A stretch of DNA of 64,000 nucleotides, taken from assembly GCA_015680685.1 (NCBI GenBank), contig MNCI01003865.1, positions 38,690 to 102,689 on the forward strand, written 5' to 3'. The stretch comes from Gnetum montanum. Its lineage: Eukaryota > Streptophyta > Gnetopsida > Gnetales > Gnetaceae. A program made the position numbers and the translations under genes. The notes beneath the pieces are model-generated. The model was not told where the DNA came from. It was given only the letters and a program-made list of their open reading frames with translations, and made no database searches. Below are positions 45,646-55,172 of the stretch, in pieces (position 1 is the stretch's first letter; each line of letters begins with the position of its first letter).

Positions 45646-47368
45646 TGTTGTGACAAAAAATTTTAGTGGTTGGAAAACATTGAGAGGTCATCAATTGTGA
45701 CAATCTTAACCCTGAATTTGCACAAGGGCCGTGCTGGATAAAAATGGAAATGGGGTGCTCTAAACGATCTAGTTGATTAGATAGGGACTTAGTAGGTGTT
45801 AATATAACCTTTCATAAATGGATAATTTGAAAATGAGACCTCTAGCATAAAATGATAACTTTAAATGCAAAAGAGAAAAAAAACAATGTAAAAATGCAAT
45901 TTTAAGTAAGAAAACAAAGTAAACTGTAGTTAGAAAAATGCACCATTTCAAGAATGTGACTTCACTCTGTCAAGGTAGATACAATTAGTTGCACGGGGTT
46001 GAGGGGCGCAAGGATCCCAAGAGTAACCAAGATGTTTAAAGCAAGATAGCTGTATACTTGAATGCAGAGTTGGGAGTCAACAATGAAGAAGCTATGAGGA
46101 TAGTAGGAAAAAGTAGAACAAAAATGCCAAATGGGAGTGTCAATTTTTTACAGTGTTAAACAAGGTGTTTACAATGCTCAGGAATAAAATGCTAACTTTT
46201 TTGCTTGCTTGCTAGCCAAAGGACTAGCCAACTGACCCAGAGACCAAAAAAGATCCTGCTGAGTGTTGCTAATTGGGGTATTTATAGGGCCAAAGGCACA
46301 CGAAAGATGCAGTTTGGATGCCACGTGTTTTGGGCCTATGTTGACTTGTCTGTGCTGCATGGACATGCATGACCGTTGGACATGCCTACCATGCTGTAAT
46401 TGTGAACCTGCCATGCTGTAATTGCACCATCAGAGCTTGGACATGTGTGCCAACAGTGCAATTAGGTGAAGTGCATTGATGTGGTGTAATTGTCTACTAC
46501 GCCATGCCATGCTTTGTAGTGTAGCATGTGGGCATAGCGTAGAAACTTGCTACATCGTGTTACATTATGTAGCATAGCATAGTGTAGCCATCAGTTCGAA
46601 GCAAAAACTTACATTGCGTACTGCTACAAGTGTTGGAAACCTTTGAAGCACGTTAATTTTTTATTGTATATTTGCTACACTATGCTATGCTACATAGCGT
46701 AGCATAGTGTAGCAGCTGCCCTTAGTCACAAAAAAGTCAATGATCTGTGAACCTTACCCTTTGCACTGTGAATCTTGTGAACTTGCTGATCCTACCCTTT
46801 GAGATGCCTTTTGTTATTCTCATAGAGTTGCTACACTGTGCTATGCTATGTAGCGTAGCAATCGACATGGCCTACTTTTTGCTAAATTTTCCGCTTTCTA
46901 GTGAAGGAGCCATTGCTGAAGAATTTAGGGTCGAGCGAAGCAACTATTTTCGAAGGCTAGAGGTGCTAACTGAGTGTGATTGGAATCACTGAGTTAGCCA
47001 AGCCTTCTTGTCTTGCTCTTGCTATGCTGTGCTACACTGCATAGCGTGGCATAGCGTAGCATCTTGTCTTACAAAAATTTATGATTGACTGTTTGAACAA
47101 CTGTCTCTCAAAGCCTGCTACGCTATATAGCATAGCAAACTCCTTGACTAGAAAAATTGTTGAATTGTTTTATGTATTTCGAGCACCATTGACAACTCTT
47201 CACATCATTTTTGAGTAGGCTGTTAGTTGGATGAATTACCCAGCTAGAAAATTTGCCAAACTATACAGCCTAAGCTAAAAACATCCACTTCTTGCTGAAG
47301 TGACATGATGCTACCTAAATCACGAAACCTGGTGAAGCAAGGATGCCCTGAAGATTTGGGGTGTTTCA
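45646..47368 (-). mobile_element. Element D 5' LTR
   Basis: Minus strand: TGAAACACCCC (47368) to GTCACAACA (45646), 1723 bp. Collinear with the 3' LTR apart from the 459-bp duplication there. TATAAATA at 46279-46286 and CACGTG at 46322-46327. A near-perfect palindrome built from GCTACACTATGCTATG and its complement lies at 46674-46713, with others at 46532-46590, 46825-46860 and 47020-47062. Confidence 0.9.
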
Positions 47369-47373
47369 GGTTT
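47369..47373. repeat. Target site duplication of element D, right copy
   Basis: GGTTT, identical to 30717-30721. Confidence 0.9.
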
Positions 47374-50300
47374 AATCAGGAATGATCAGACCTTGGCAGT
47401 GGATCAAACCACACTAAGTGGATTTACCAAAGTCATGAAAATTAGAACCATTGTGTATGATCAATTAAGAGATAATTTTGATAAATACATCAATGTCTTT
47501 AGCTCTATCTTCAACAAGTGTGTAGCCATCAAGATAGCACACAACTAGTGGATGGACCCCAAGCACATTAAGGAGAAGACCATTATCACTAGGACCTCCA
47601 TAAAAGCCTCACCAAACAAGAAGAAGAAAGGTAAGAACAAAGATGATTTGTTACATTATGTTGAATTTTTTTATGACTACTTAGGTTTTTAGTGTTCTAT
47701 GGTCTTAACTTATGGTTCTAGTTTTGTTATATCTTAGTTTTGCCATACATGCCCATGTCGATGCTAAGGTTTTGTTGTAATCTTGTAGGACCTTCCAACT
47801 CTCTTGACATCATCTTATCCATTTTAGGATGCCCTAAGGATACCATCATCCTAAAATTTAGTGAGGTGGGACTGGTATAGAAGTGATTGAAAGGACATTT
47901 TCCTAGGAAAATCCAATTAAACATTGAATGTGTAGACCTACTTGATGTTTTCATGGTACCTATCCTTTTTATCCTTGCTACAAAGATGCTGATCATCATT
48001 GACTCCTTTGACATAGAAGTTACACATTTTAGCACTATAGTTTGAAATGTGTTTGTCATCAAGCCTATTAGTGAGGTTACCTTTTGTGACTAGTTTCATG
48101 TTCATGTTGATGGAATGAAAGCTATCACCAAACTAGTGAATGAGGCAGGCCATAGTGAAGACGTTGAGGCATGGTTAGGTGTTTGTCATGGCCACTCGAG
48201 GCTTGCCTTGGATGATTTCATGGACACTAAAGTAAGAGAAGCCTATCCATTATTTAGATCTCATGCCTTTCCTAAGCTATTGTCACAAAACAAGGTCAAT
48301 GACATTATACAGGGATGGACCTTTAAGAAGTTTCTAACAGAGGATACATGGTTTAATGAGGCTACTTCTTTGGTTATGCAGATTTGGGAGGAGATCCTAA
48401 AGTCTGCAAGGATGCCTCTATAATAATCCACATGCATTATGCATTTTACACAACTTATTTGAAGAAGTTCATGGAGTTCTTGGTGGTTATGAGGAATAGA
48501 TGTTTTATGGATTAGTACCCTAAACAACTCTTTAGGCCTTGGATAAAGCACATTTATCCAATTATGTAGGCCTAGAACCCACCAGAGGATGTTGGAGAGT
48601 CACTATTTGTTATCACCAAGGGATTTGATGGTAGGTGATGTGCATTCCTTGATAGCATAACAGAGGAGCCTCTCACAGTGCTAGATAACATTAGAAGGAC
48701 CTAAGAGTTTTACACAAAGGCTGATGAGGTAGCCAAAGCCAAGCTCAAATGACCAATAGAGAAAGTAGTACTAGCAATAGAAAAACCCACCTAGAAGAAG
48801 TGCAAGCTAAAGCTTAACAAGTCACATCAGGCAATCATCGGTATGTCTTAAAAATGCTTTGGTTATTCTATGTTTTATGTCTTATGACTATATTGTTGCT
48901 TCATGTGCTAATCTATTTTATGTATTATGGTTGGAGATAAGTATTAGGACATGGTAGTGAAAGCTATCACTATGGAGGAAGAGAAACTACATGTGATCAC
49001 CATAGTAGAGGAGGAATAAAGGCATGTAGTGGAGGCACTCTTACAATAACATGAGATTAAATGGTTAGAAAACATTGATCTAGATTATCTAAACATATTG
49101 TTTGGTGGACCCTTGATAGGGAAACCCCCCATCATCATTTTATAGGAGGAAGAGAAGCCAAGTACGCATAAGCCTTAATGATTCTCATTATATCCTATGG
49201 TTTTATATTTGGATTTTGTTCTAGCCGTTCGATGATTGTTATGCTTTTTGTAGCTCCTAAGCCATCGGTGGAGGCATATACACCTATGTTTCATGTGAAA
49301 CCATGGGAAGAGGTCCCATACAAGATAGAGTTCATGCACAAAGTGGCTAAGGACATAATCAATCAGTTGTAATAGGTTGCATATGAGATTAGCAAGAACT
49401 ATGCCTCACTTACCTTATTCACTTTGCTTGGTTGTAGAGGTATATTTGGTTATAGGTTTTATTAATGTTATGGATATCCTAGAACATTGCTTATGCTTAT
49501 GGTTGTATACATGGTTATGTGTTGTTTACCATGAAGCATGGGACTCGAGCTGTGACATGAAGTTCGACTCTTTGCCAACACTTCCCTTTGATGTCCAAAA
49601 TGTATCACAAAAGTTGTATGAAATTGTCATTGATCTTGTAGTTTTATACATAAAAACTTCATGTGAATTCCAAAGTTCCAATGAATCCCTATGGGAGTAA
49701 GTTGTGGCCTTGAGGGAGGAGAATCAATGACAAGCTAAGATGATTAGTGATCTCTAGGATCACAAGGCCTATATGGAAGCCCAAGTGGCCAACATAGAGA
49801 GCCTGTGAACCAAAGAGATCATGTGGGCCTACTACTAGAACTTCATCCATGATAAGGTGGTGCTTTTAGGGAGATGGTAGAGCGACAGATGCAAATGGAT
49901 CTCATCTTTCAAAAAGCCAAGGACTAGAATTATTATTGTGCTTAGGTCCTAGAATGGGGTAAGGCACAAAAAGATTATAAAAGATAGTAAGAGGATGATT
50001 GGGAAATATACCTCAAGTGGTTCAAGGAGGAGATGACTGAATGGTGCAAGATGGAGCTATTCATCAAGAGGATTTAATTTGAGAGTGATTACAAAGTCTT
50101 TGAAAGTAGTCTCATGATAGCTAAATCTTCTACTCCTTAGATCACTATGGCTATAGGTGAGGTCTCTACAATTATGGTGTCATGAGATCCACTCACATAG
50201 ATGAGTAATGATGAGACAAACATCCTCACTAGTATTAATCTTGGAAATGTTGATTGGACCAACATGACAGAAGACTAGATTTTTCATTATTTGGAGACTA

Positions 50301-50513
50301 GTCTTCAACATCTTTCCTTGGAGTTCATCAAGTCTGATTCCTGACATGTTTGATATATATTTTTTTATTATATTTTTTATTGCTTAAGTTATAAGTTTAT
50401 TATTAGTTACTGATTGGCTTTATGTTTTTATGTTTCAGGCACCAAGAGACATCGGTGGCCCCCATGGTAAGGGTGGGGATGGTCCATCACTTCCTCCTCC
50501 AAATGCCCCTTAG
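47374..50513 (+). pseudogene. Element E antisense gene, 3' part (rest of exon 2 to last exon)
   Basis: Continues the frame broken by D at 30721. Proposed exons: 47374-47630 (ends AAAG before GTAAGA), 47789-48840 (after a T-rich tract ending TTGTAG; donor GTATGT), about 48936-49161 (donor GTACGC), 49254-about 50350 (after TTTTTGTAG) and 50439-50513 (after TTATGTTTCAG; glycine/proline-rich end APRDIGGPHGKGGDGPSL). Exon 3 encodes EAWLGVCHGHSRLALDDFM and WTFKKFLTEDTWFNEATSL. Exon 5 has a charged helical region (49700-50100) and TSINLGNVDWTNMTED near its end. It matches A's antisense frames. Many TAG/TGA stops. No firm family; a plant-mobile-domain-like origin is a guess. Confidence 0.5.
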
Positions 50514-50865
50514 CATTGTCCAGTTGTCCATTTTTAGTTTTCCTTATTGTTCATAGCATGAGGTTTATTTTTATTAATGTCAATGTTGATGGCTAGTGTT
50601 AGCCAAGACTCTGTTATGGATAATTTTATGGTTATTGTTTGAACATATTTCCACATAGTGTGGCTATGACTACTTATGTTATAAACATTTTAAATTTTAT
50701 GTTTTGGTTCAAATTTTGGCTATAATGTTCTAGTGTTATGGTTTTTTCATGGCTTTACAGTTTTAATGTTTTAATGTTGTAAATGGATACATTGCCAATC
50801 TTGGCTATAATTTTAAAAAAAGGCTAGACAATAGGATTGTAGGCTAAAACTAGAATAAGGTAAAA
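50514..50865. other. 3' flank of the antisense gene in element E
   Basis: AT-rich sequence with no coding frame; repeated TTATGGTT/TTTTAATGTTTTAATG-type stretches. Nothing else seen. Confidence 0.4.
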
Positions 50866-51015
50866 AGATGCTTGCTAGTTTTATGCAATGACAGGCCCAG
50901 GTCATTTAATTGGTTTGCTATTTTAAGGTCATGGCAAGCCATGGGAATCACCAATTTTAGGCCATGGTGGGCTCTACATTGTTGCAAGTTTTAGGTCAGG
51001 GTAGGCCCTTGCTGA
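50866..51015 (-). repeat. Minisatellite spacer E1 (protease side)
   Basis: GCTTGCTAGTTTTATGCAAT, CCAATTTTAGGCCATGG and GCAAGTTTTAGGTCAGG units, the same family as D1 and A1, here between protease and the 3' end of the antisense gene. Confidence 0.6.
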
Positions 51016-51199
51016 AAGGAAACATACATTTTTGCTTATTTTATGTTTTAAAAATTTTATGGATTTTTTGGTTTTAAAGTTTCTATGTGCTTTTCATGTT
51101 TATATTGTGCTAAAAAAGGAGAAATAAAATAATTTACTAAATAAAATGAAAATAAAAGATAAATTCCTATCCTATATAAAACATTACTTGTACAATCTT

Positions 51200-51960
51200 G
51201 TACTTCCCATCCCCTTCACTAATGATGTTAAAGGGGAGCTCTCTCTATAGCATGTCTCTTGGTCCATCATTGTTATAGTTGGATTTTTCTTCTTTCTTGG
51301 GTTGCTTAACTTTATACTTGGGATTTCTTCCTAAAAATCCACTTTGGACCATCACTATGTATTCATATTGTTAATATTTAAGGAAATCACATTATCACCA
51401 TGAATGATGATTTCACCCCTCTTGTAAGGAAGGTGAATCTCTTGGTGGATATGTGAAGATACAACTTATAGTTGAGCCAACAAAATCTTCTGAAGATAAG
51501 GTTGAATCCTAGTGTTTCCTCTACCATCAAGAAATCCATAGTCATGGGGAATTTCTCCCCTACCACAAAGTCTAAGAAGATAGACCCTTAACAACAACCT
51601 GTGATCCATTAAAGACATGAAAGTTAATGTTGTTATATGTTGTATTTGTTTCATCAAGCCTAAACATTTAACTATGGTGCATGGGATGACATTCATGTTA
51701 ACCCCATCATCTACATGCACCCAATGCACCTTGTACTACTCTACCTAGATCATGATGAAAAGAGAAGCCTTGGTCACTTTGTCATTTTTGGGGATAACTT
51801 TGATTTTGCTATTGCAAAATACTAGCGATGTTGACTTTANCAATGCACCTTGTACTACTCTACCTAGATCATGATGAAAAGAGAAGCCTTGGTCACTTTG
51901 TCATTTTTGGGGATAACTTTGATTTTGCTATTGCAAAATACTAGCGATGTTGACTTTATC
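51200..51960 (-). pseudogene. Element E protease remnant
   Basis: Minus strand: MHWVHVDDGVNMNVIPCTIV (51670-51729) corresponds to D's IHIDDGAAMNFIPF active-site region, followed by KCLGL. Downstream similarity to ILGR is weak but the spacing agrees. A 119-bp exact duplication (51722-51959) interrupts the frame just upstream. Not functional. Confidence 0.6.
51722..51959. repeat. 119-bp exact tandem duplication ending in an N
   Basis: CAATGCACCTTGTACTACTC begins at 51722 and again at 51841; the copies are identical, and the only uncertain base of the region (N, 51840) sits at the junction. In an element this decayed, a perfect repeat at an N suggests an assembly join. Confidence 0.85.
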
Positions 51961-54930
51961 TCCATCTATGAAGAAGGCACCATCATTGTATAGATGGATT
52001 CTTTGTTAGTGGGGATGTCCTTGCTAACCAGGGTGGAAGTCAACATTTTAACTAGTGCTGCACGATATGGAGCAGAAGTCATAACTAGGTTGTACAAGCT
52101 CAAGGTTGTGTTTTTCTATTTTAGAGATTGTTTAACTTACTTCATCGCACTTAGGAAGTTGTTTTCATTGGACATAGGTTTATCATCTTGATTGTGCTTA
52201 ACTTCCTCCATGCACCCCAAAATGCATACCTCAGTTTTAGGTTGTCATTGTTGCTTCTTCACTTTTTGTCTCCCTTAGCTATTAGATTTCTCCTGTTGTT
52301 TGCTTGTCAAAGTATCCTAGATTATCAAGGTCATGGGTATTGACAATATGGGAGTGGGCTTCTATTGGGACACTTCCTTTCATGCCTTGGCTTACTTGTA
52401 AGATTTATTCTTAGGCTTTTGATTAGGCTTTTTTCCCCATTTGGTTGAGGTCTTTTGGTTTTCATTTTTGATTTGTGAGGAAGAGGTTGTGGAAGTAGCC
52501 ACCATGAGAGACCATTGTATGGTTATAGGGATGGACTCAGTTGTAATTGGCTAAGGTACCTTCATGAAGAAGGGCTCCTTGAGGGGCCTTAGTAATGGTA
52601 TCATTACAACAAAATGGATCCTCGATCTAGTGAAATATAAAGAGCCCCTTTTGTTATGATGGGGTACATGAATCATGAATGGTTCCCTTGAAGGCCTTTA
52701 GTTGACATCAACATTGAATGCTAATATGATGTATGAGTTGTTGTTGGCATTCAATGGGTCTTTGTACATAAGAATCAACTAGTTCTAAGGTTAAACAAGA
52801 TTAGAAGCATCTAGAACAAACTCACCTCTATCTATCATCTTTTATATATCTTCCTTTAGTGCAAGGCAGAAGTCAGTGTCATGACTAGGTAATTGATGAT
52901 AGTGGTAATAGCAGTTGAGCTTGAAATACTTAGGTACTTGAGAATCATCTTTTATTACTTCAGTAGGATGCTTGGCTATCTCACATAGCCTCTCATGATT
53001 CTTGCAAGTAGTTTTAGTCATTTTCTTTTATTAGATCCTCTCACTCTTGAATAGTTGATTTAAGAGTTTAGATGGCTTCAAAGGTAGCCAAGTCTATTTA
53101 GTCTTATCTTTTCACTTGAAGTTAATTCTAAAGGTAGTTGATACTATGGCCTCAAATGTTCAAGGTTGGCCATTTTGGTTGTTATCAAGGACCTTAGGTT
53201 GATTGTTTCTTAGTCCTTGATTGGTTGCCTTAGTTGGTTGTTATCAAGGACCTTAGGTTGATTGTTTCTTAGTCCTTGATTGCTTGCCTTAGTTTCCTTG
53301 ATTACCACTGCCATAGCCACATTGCTCTTCTTACCTTTCTTCTTGTCTCTCCATGTGTGTTTGTTTTTGTATGCCACATAGGTAGGGTCATGGCTAGTCT
53401 CCATAGAATCCTCTATGTTCTTTGTCTATGAGAAGGCTTAACTTAGTGACTATGAATCAAGGTAGTATAGTTTAGACTTTATGAAAGCGTTAACCGTCCA
53501 CTTGAATATAGCCAAAAGGTGGGTTTCAACTATAGGTTCTAGTATCTTGTTAAGTAGATTGTTCCATCATTAGATGAAATTTTACACTAATTCAAGAGGT
53601 CCCTACTTAACCTTCATCAACTAGTCAAGGGTGGTGTTAGGCTTCAAGTTATACTTGAAGCAATTAACGAATTGTATGATCAAGTCATCAAGAGAGGACA
53701 TAGATCCTCTAAATAGGAAATGGTGCAAGTCAAGAGCTTTTGTTGTAAGGGACATAGGAAATATTCTCATGATCATGTGTGGCTAGGCTTGTAATAGTAA
53801 GCACTCGAATCAGAAGATTATGAAGTGAGTGTTCGAGTCACCTTTGTCATTGTACTTCATAAACTGAGGGATGGGAACACCAGGAGGAAGCATTAGAGGT
53901 AGGACCATAGGACTAATGGGATCATCCTACAAAGAGTTCATGATATTAACACTTTGCGATGTAGAGGTCTTGAGCCTCTTCAACTTCTTTGTTAGGTCCT
54001 AGATCATCTGAAAGGCTTGAACCAGGCCCTAGGATGCCCCTATTAGTTTTGGTATTTATACAAAGGGTTGTGGTATTTTTTGGAAGGCGTGTGGACTTTT
54101 TATCGGTTTTGATATTAAGGTTAGAGGTTGCATCATCATGGTAGTGGATGGACCAAATAAAGAAAGTGATGTTTGTGCTAGTATCTAAGGCACAAATGGG
54201 ATGAAAAGGATGTGTGACCCTTGGGTTATTTGGGATCTTGCAGCAAGTCTCATTTGGATGATCAGAGGATTGGTGGTGGTGACCACCACTGATGATGATT
54301 ACACTAACCTAGGATGGGTGGCAAACAACATGAAAAAGTGGAATGTGGTGGACTGTAGCATTGATTGTGTTTGGTGCACAACTATGACTAGTGTGGGCTT
54401 GAACATGGTTAGGTAAGAAGGTGTAGAGGATGGTGGCATCAATTCCATGGAGGAGACAAGGGGGTGGAGGTAAGTGCTATGGCCTTAGGGGTTTTTTTTT
54501 TTTTTTGAAATAGCCCACCTAGGATGTTCTCATGTTCAGATTCTACCCTAAACTCATCCTCCTTCTCTTGTTGCTCATTTAAGCTAAGCTTCTCATTTAC
54601 TTCATCCATATCAATTAATTAAGATAAGATGCACACATGAGTTTCATTAAGCAGTATTTGGTCATATGGAAAAGGAATATACTCCTTCCCATCATGTCAT
54701 ATGAGCTTTAATTCTCTCTTAGTTTTTGCTTCCATGTGAGTAATCAACATGTTATCTTGAATCTTAGAAAAAACAAAGTTATAATGATCCCCATTTATAA
54801 CTTAGAAATTAAGCTTCATTCCCTAAGTCTTAGAGACTATCAAAATTTGATCATGTTAGGGTCCTTGAGGTCATATACCCTTAGAGCTTGTTGGTTGGAC
54901 TCATTCTTAGTGAAGATGAAGGTAGGATAG
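51961..54930 (-). pseudogene. Element E gag remnant
   Basis: Minus strand. The zinc motif region reads YHYHQLPSHDTDFCLALKED (52840-52900). A lysine-rich linker lies at 53210-53404. The capsid core (53440-53900) retains blocks equivalent to D's LDWYHALP and FKYNLKPE. The N-terminal region (54540-54930) has an acidic stretch and a DGKEYIPFPYD-like block matching D's DGKEFVPTPGD. Stops and frameshifts are frequent. A 57-bp tandem repeat lies at 53175-53288. The + strand frame 54201-54416 lies over the proline/valine-rich linker and is not a gene. Confidence 0.7.
53175..53288. repeat. 57-bp tandem duplication in E gag linker
   Basis: TTGGTTGTTATCAAGGACCT at 53175 recurs at 53232; the copies are almost identical (differences GATTGGTTG/GATTGCTTG). 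Multiple of three. Confidence 0.8.
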
Positions 54931-55153
54931 TTGACTCATTGAAAGATATCATTAAAATGCTAAAAATGACTTACCAAAGATGTAAATGGATAGATAGAAG
55001 TGTAAATTGTAGTAGGTAGAATTGATAGAAATCTAAAAATGATAAAAATGGTAAAAAATAGGTTATTAGCTATCGATAGTAAATATTTGTTCATGGGGAT
55101 ATACCCCTTTACTTAAAATAGCAAAAGGTGGATATCAAACCCCAATGACACTA

Positions 55154-55172
55154 GGCTTCCTAGCTGCACCCA
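55154..55172 (-). promoter_or_regulatory. Candidate primer binding site of element E
   Basis: TGGGTGCAGCTAGGAAGCC on the minus strand directly abuts the LTR end CATCCAACA. It differs from the D primer site, which suggests different tRNA primers in the two subfamilies. Confidence 0.5.

Larger units (their letters stand above)
30722..47368 (-). mobile_element. Element D: complete but decayed Tat-like LTR retrotransposon (16.6 kb)
   Basis: Both LTRs, primer binding site, gag, protease, spacer, antisense gene remnant, pol, 3' spacer and polypurine tract are present in order, with a perfect 5-bp target duplication (GGTTT). Inside it lies a solo LTR at 39851-41144, so its own length is about 15.3 kb. 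It landed in exon 2 of element E's antisense gene. It carries several stops per domain and cannot be autonomous. The LTRs differ in length (1723 and 2199 bp) because of a 459-bp tandem duplication in the 3' copy. Confidence 0.9.

Noticed and set aside
47727-48062. Minus-strand open frame of 111 codons
   Set aside because: Shadow of exon 3 of the antisense gene on the + strand, where the homology to element A is found.
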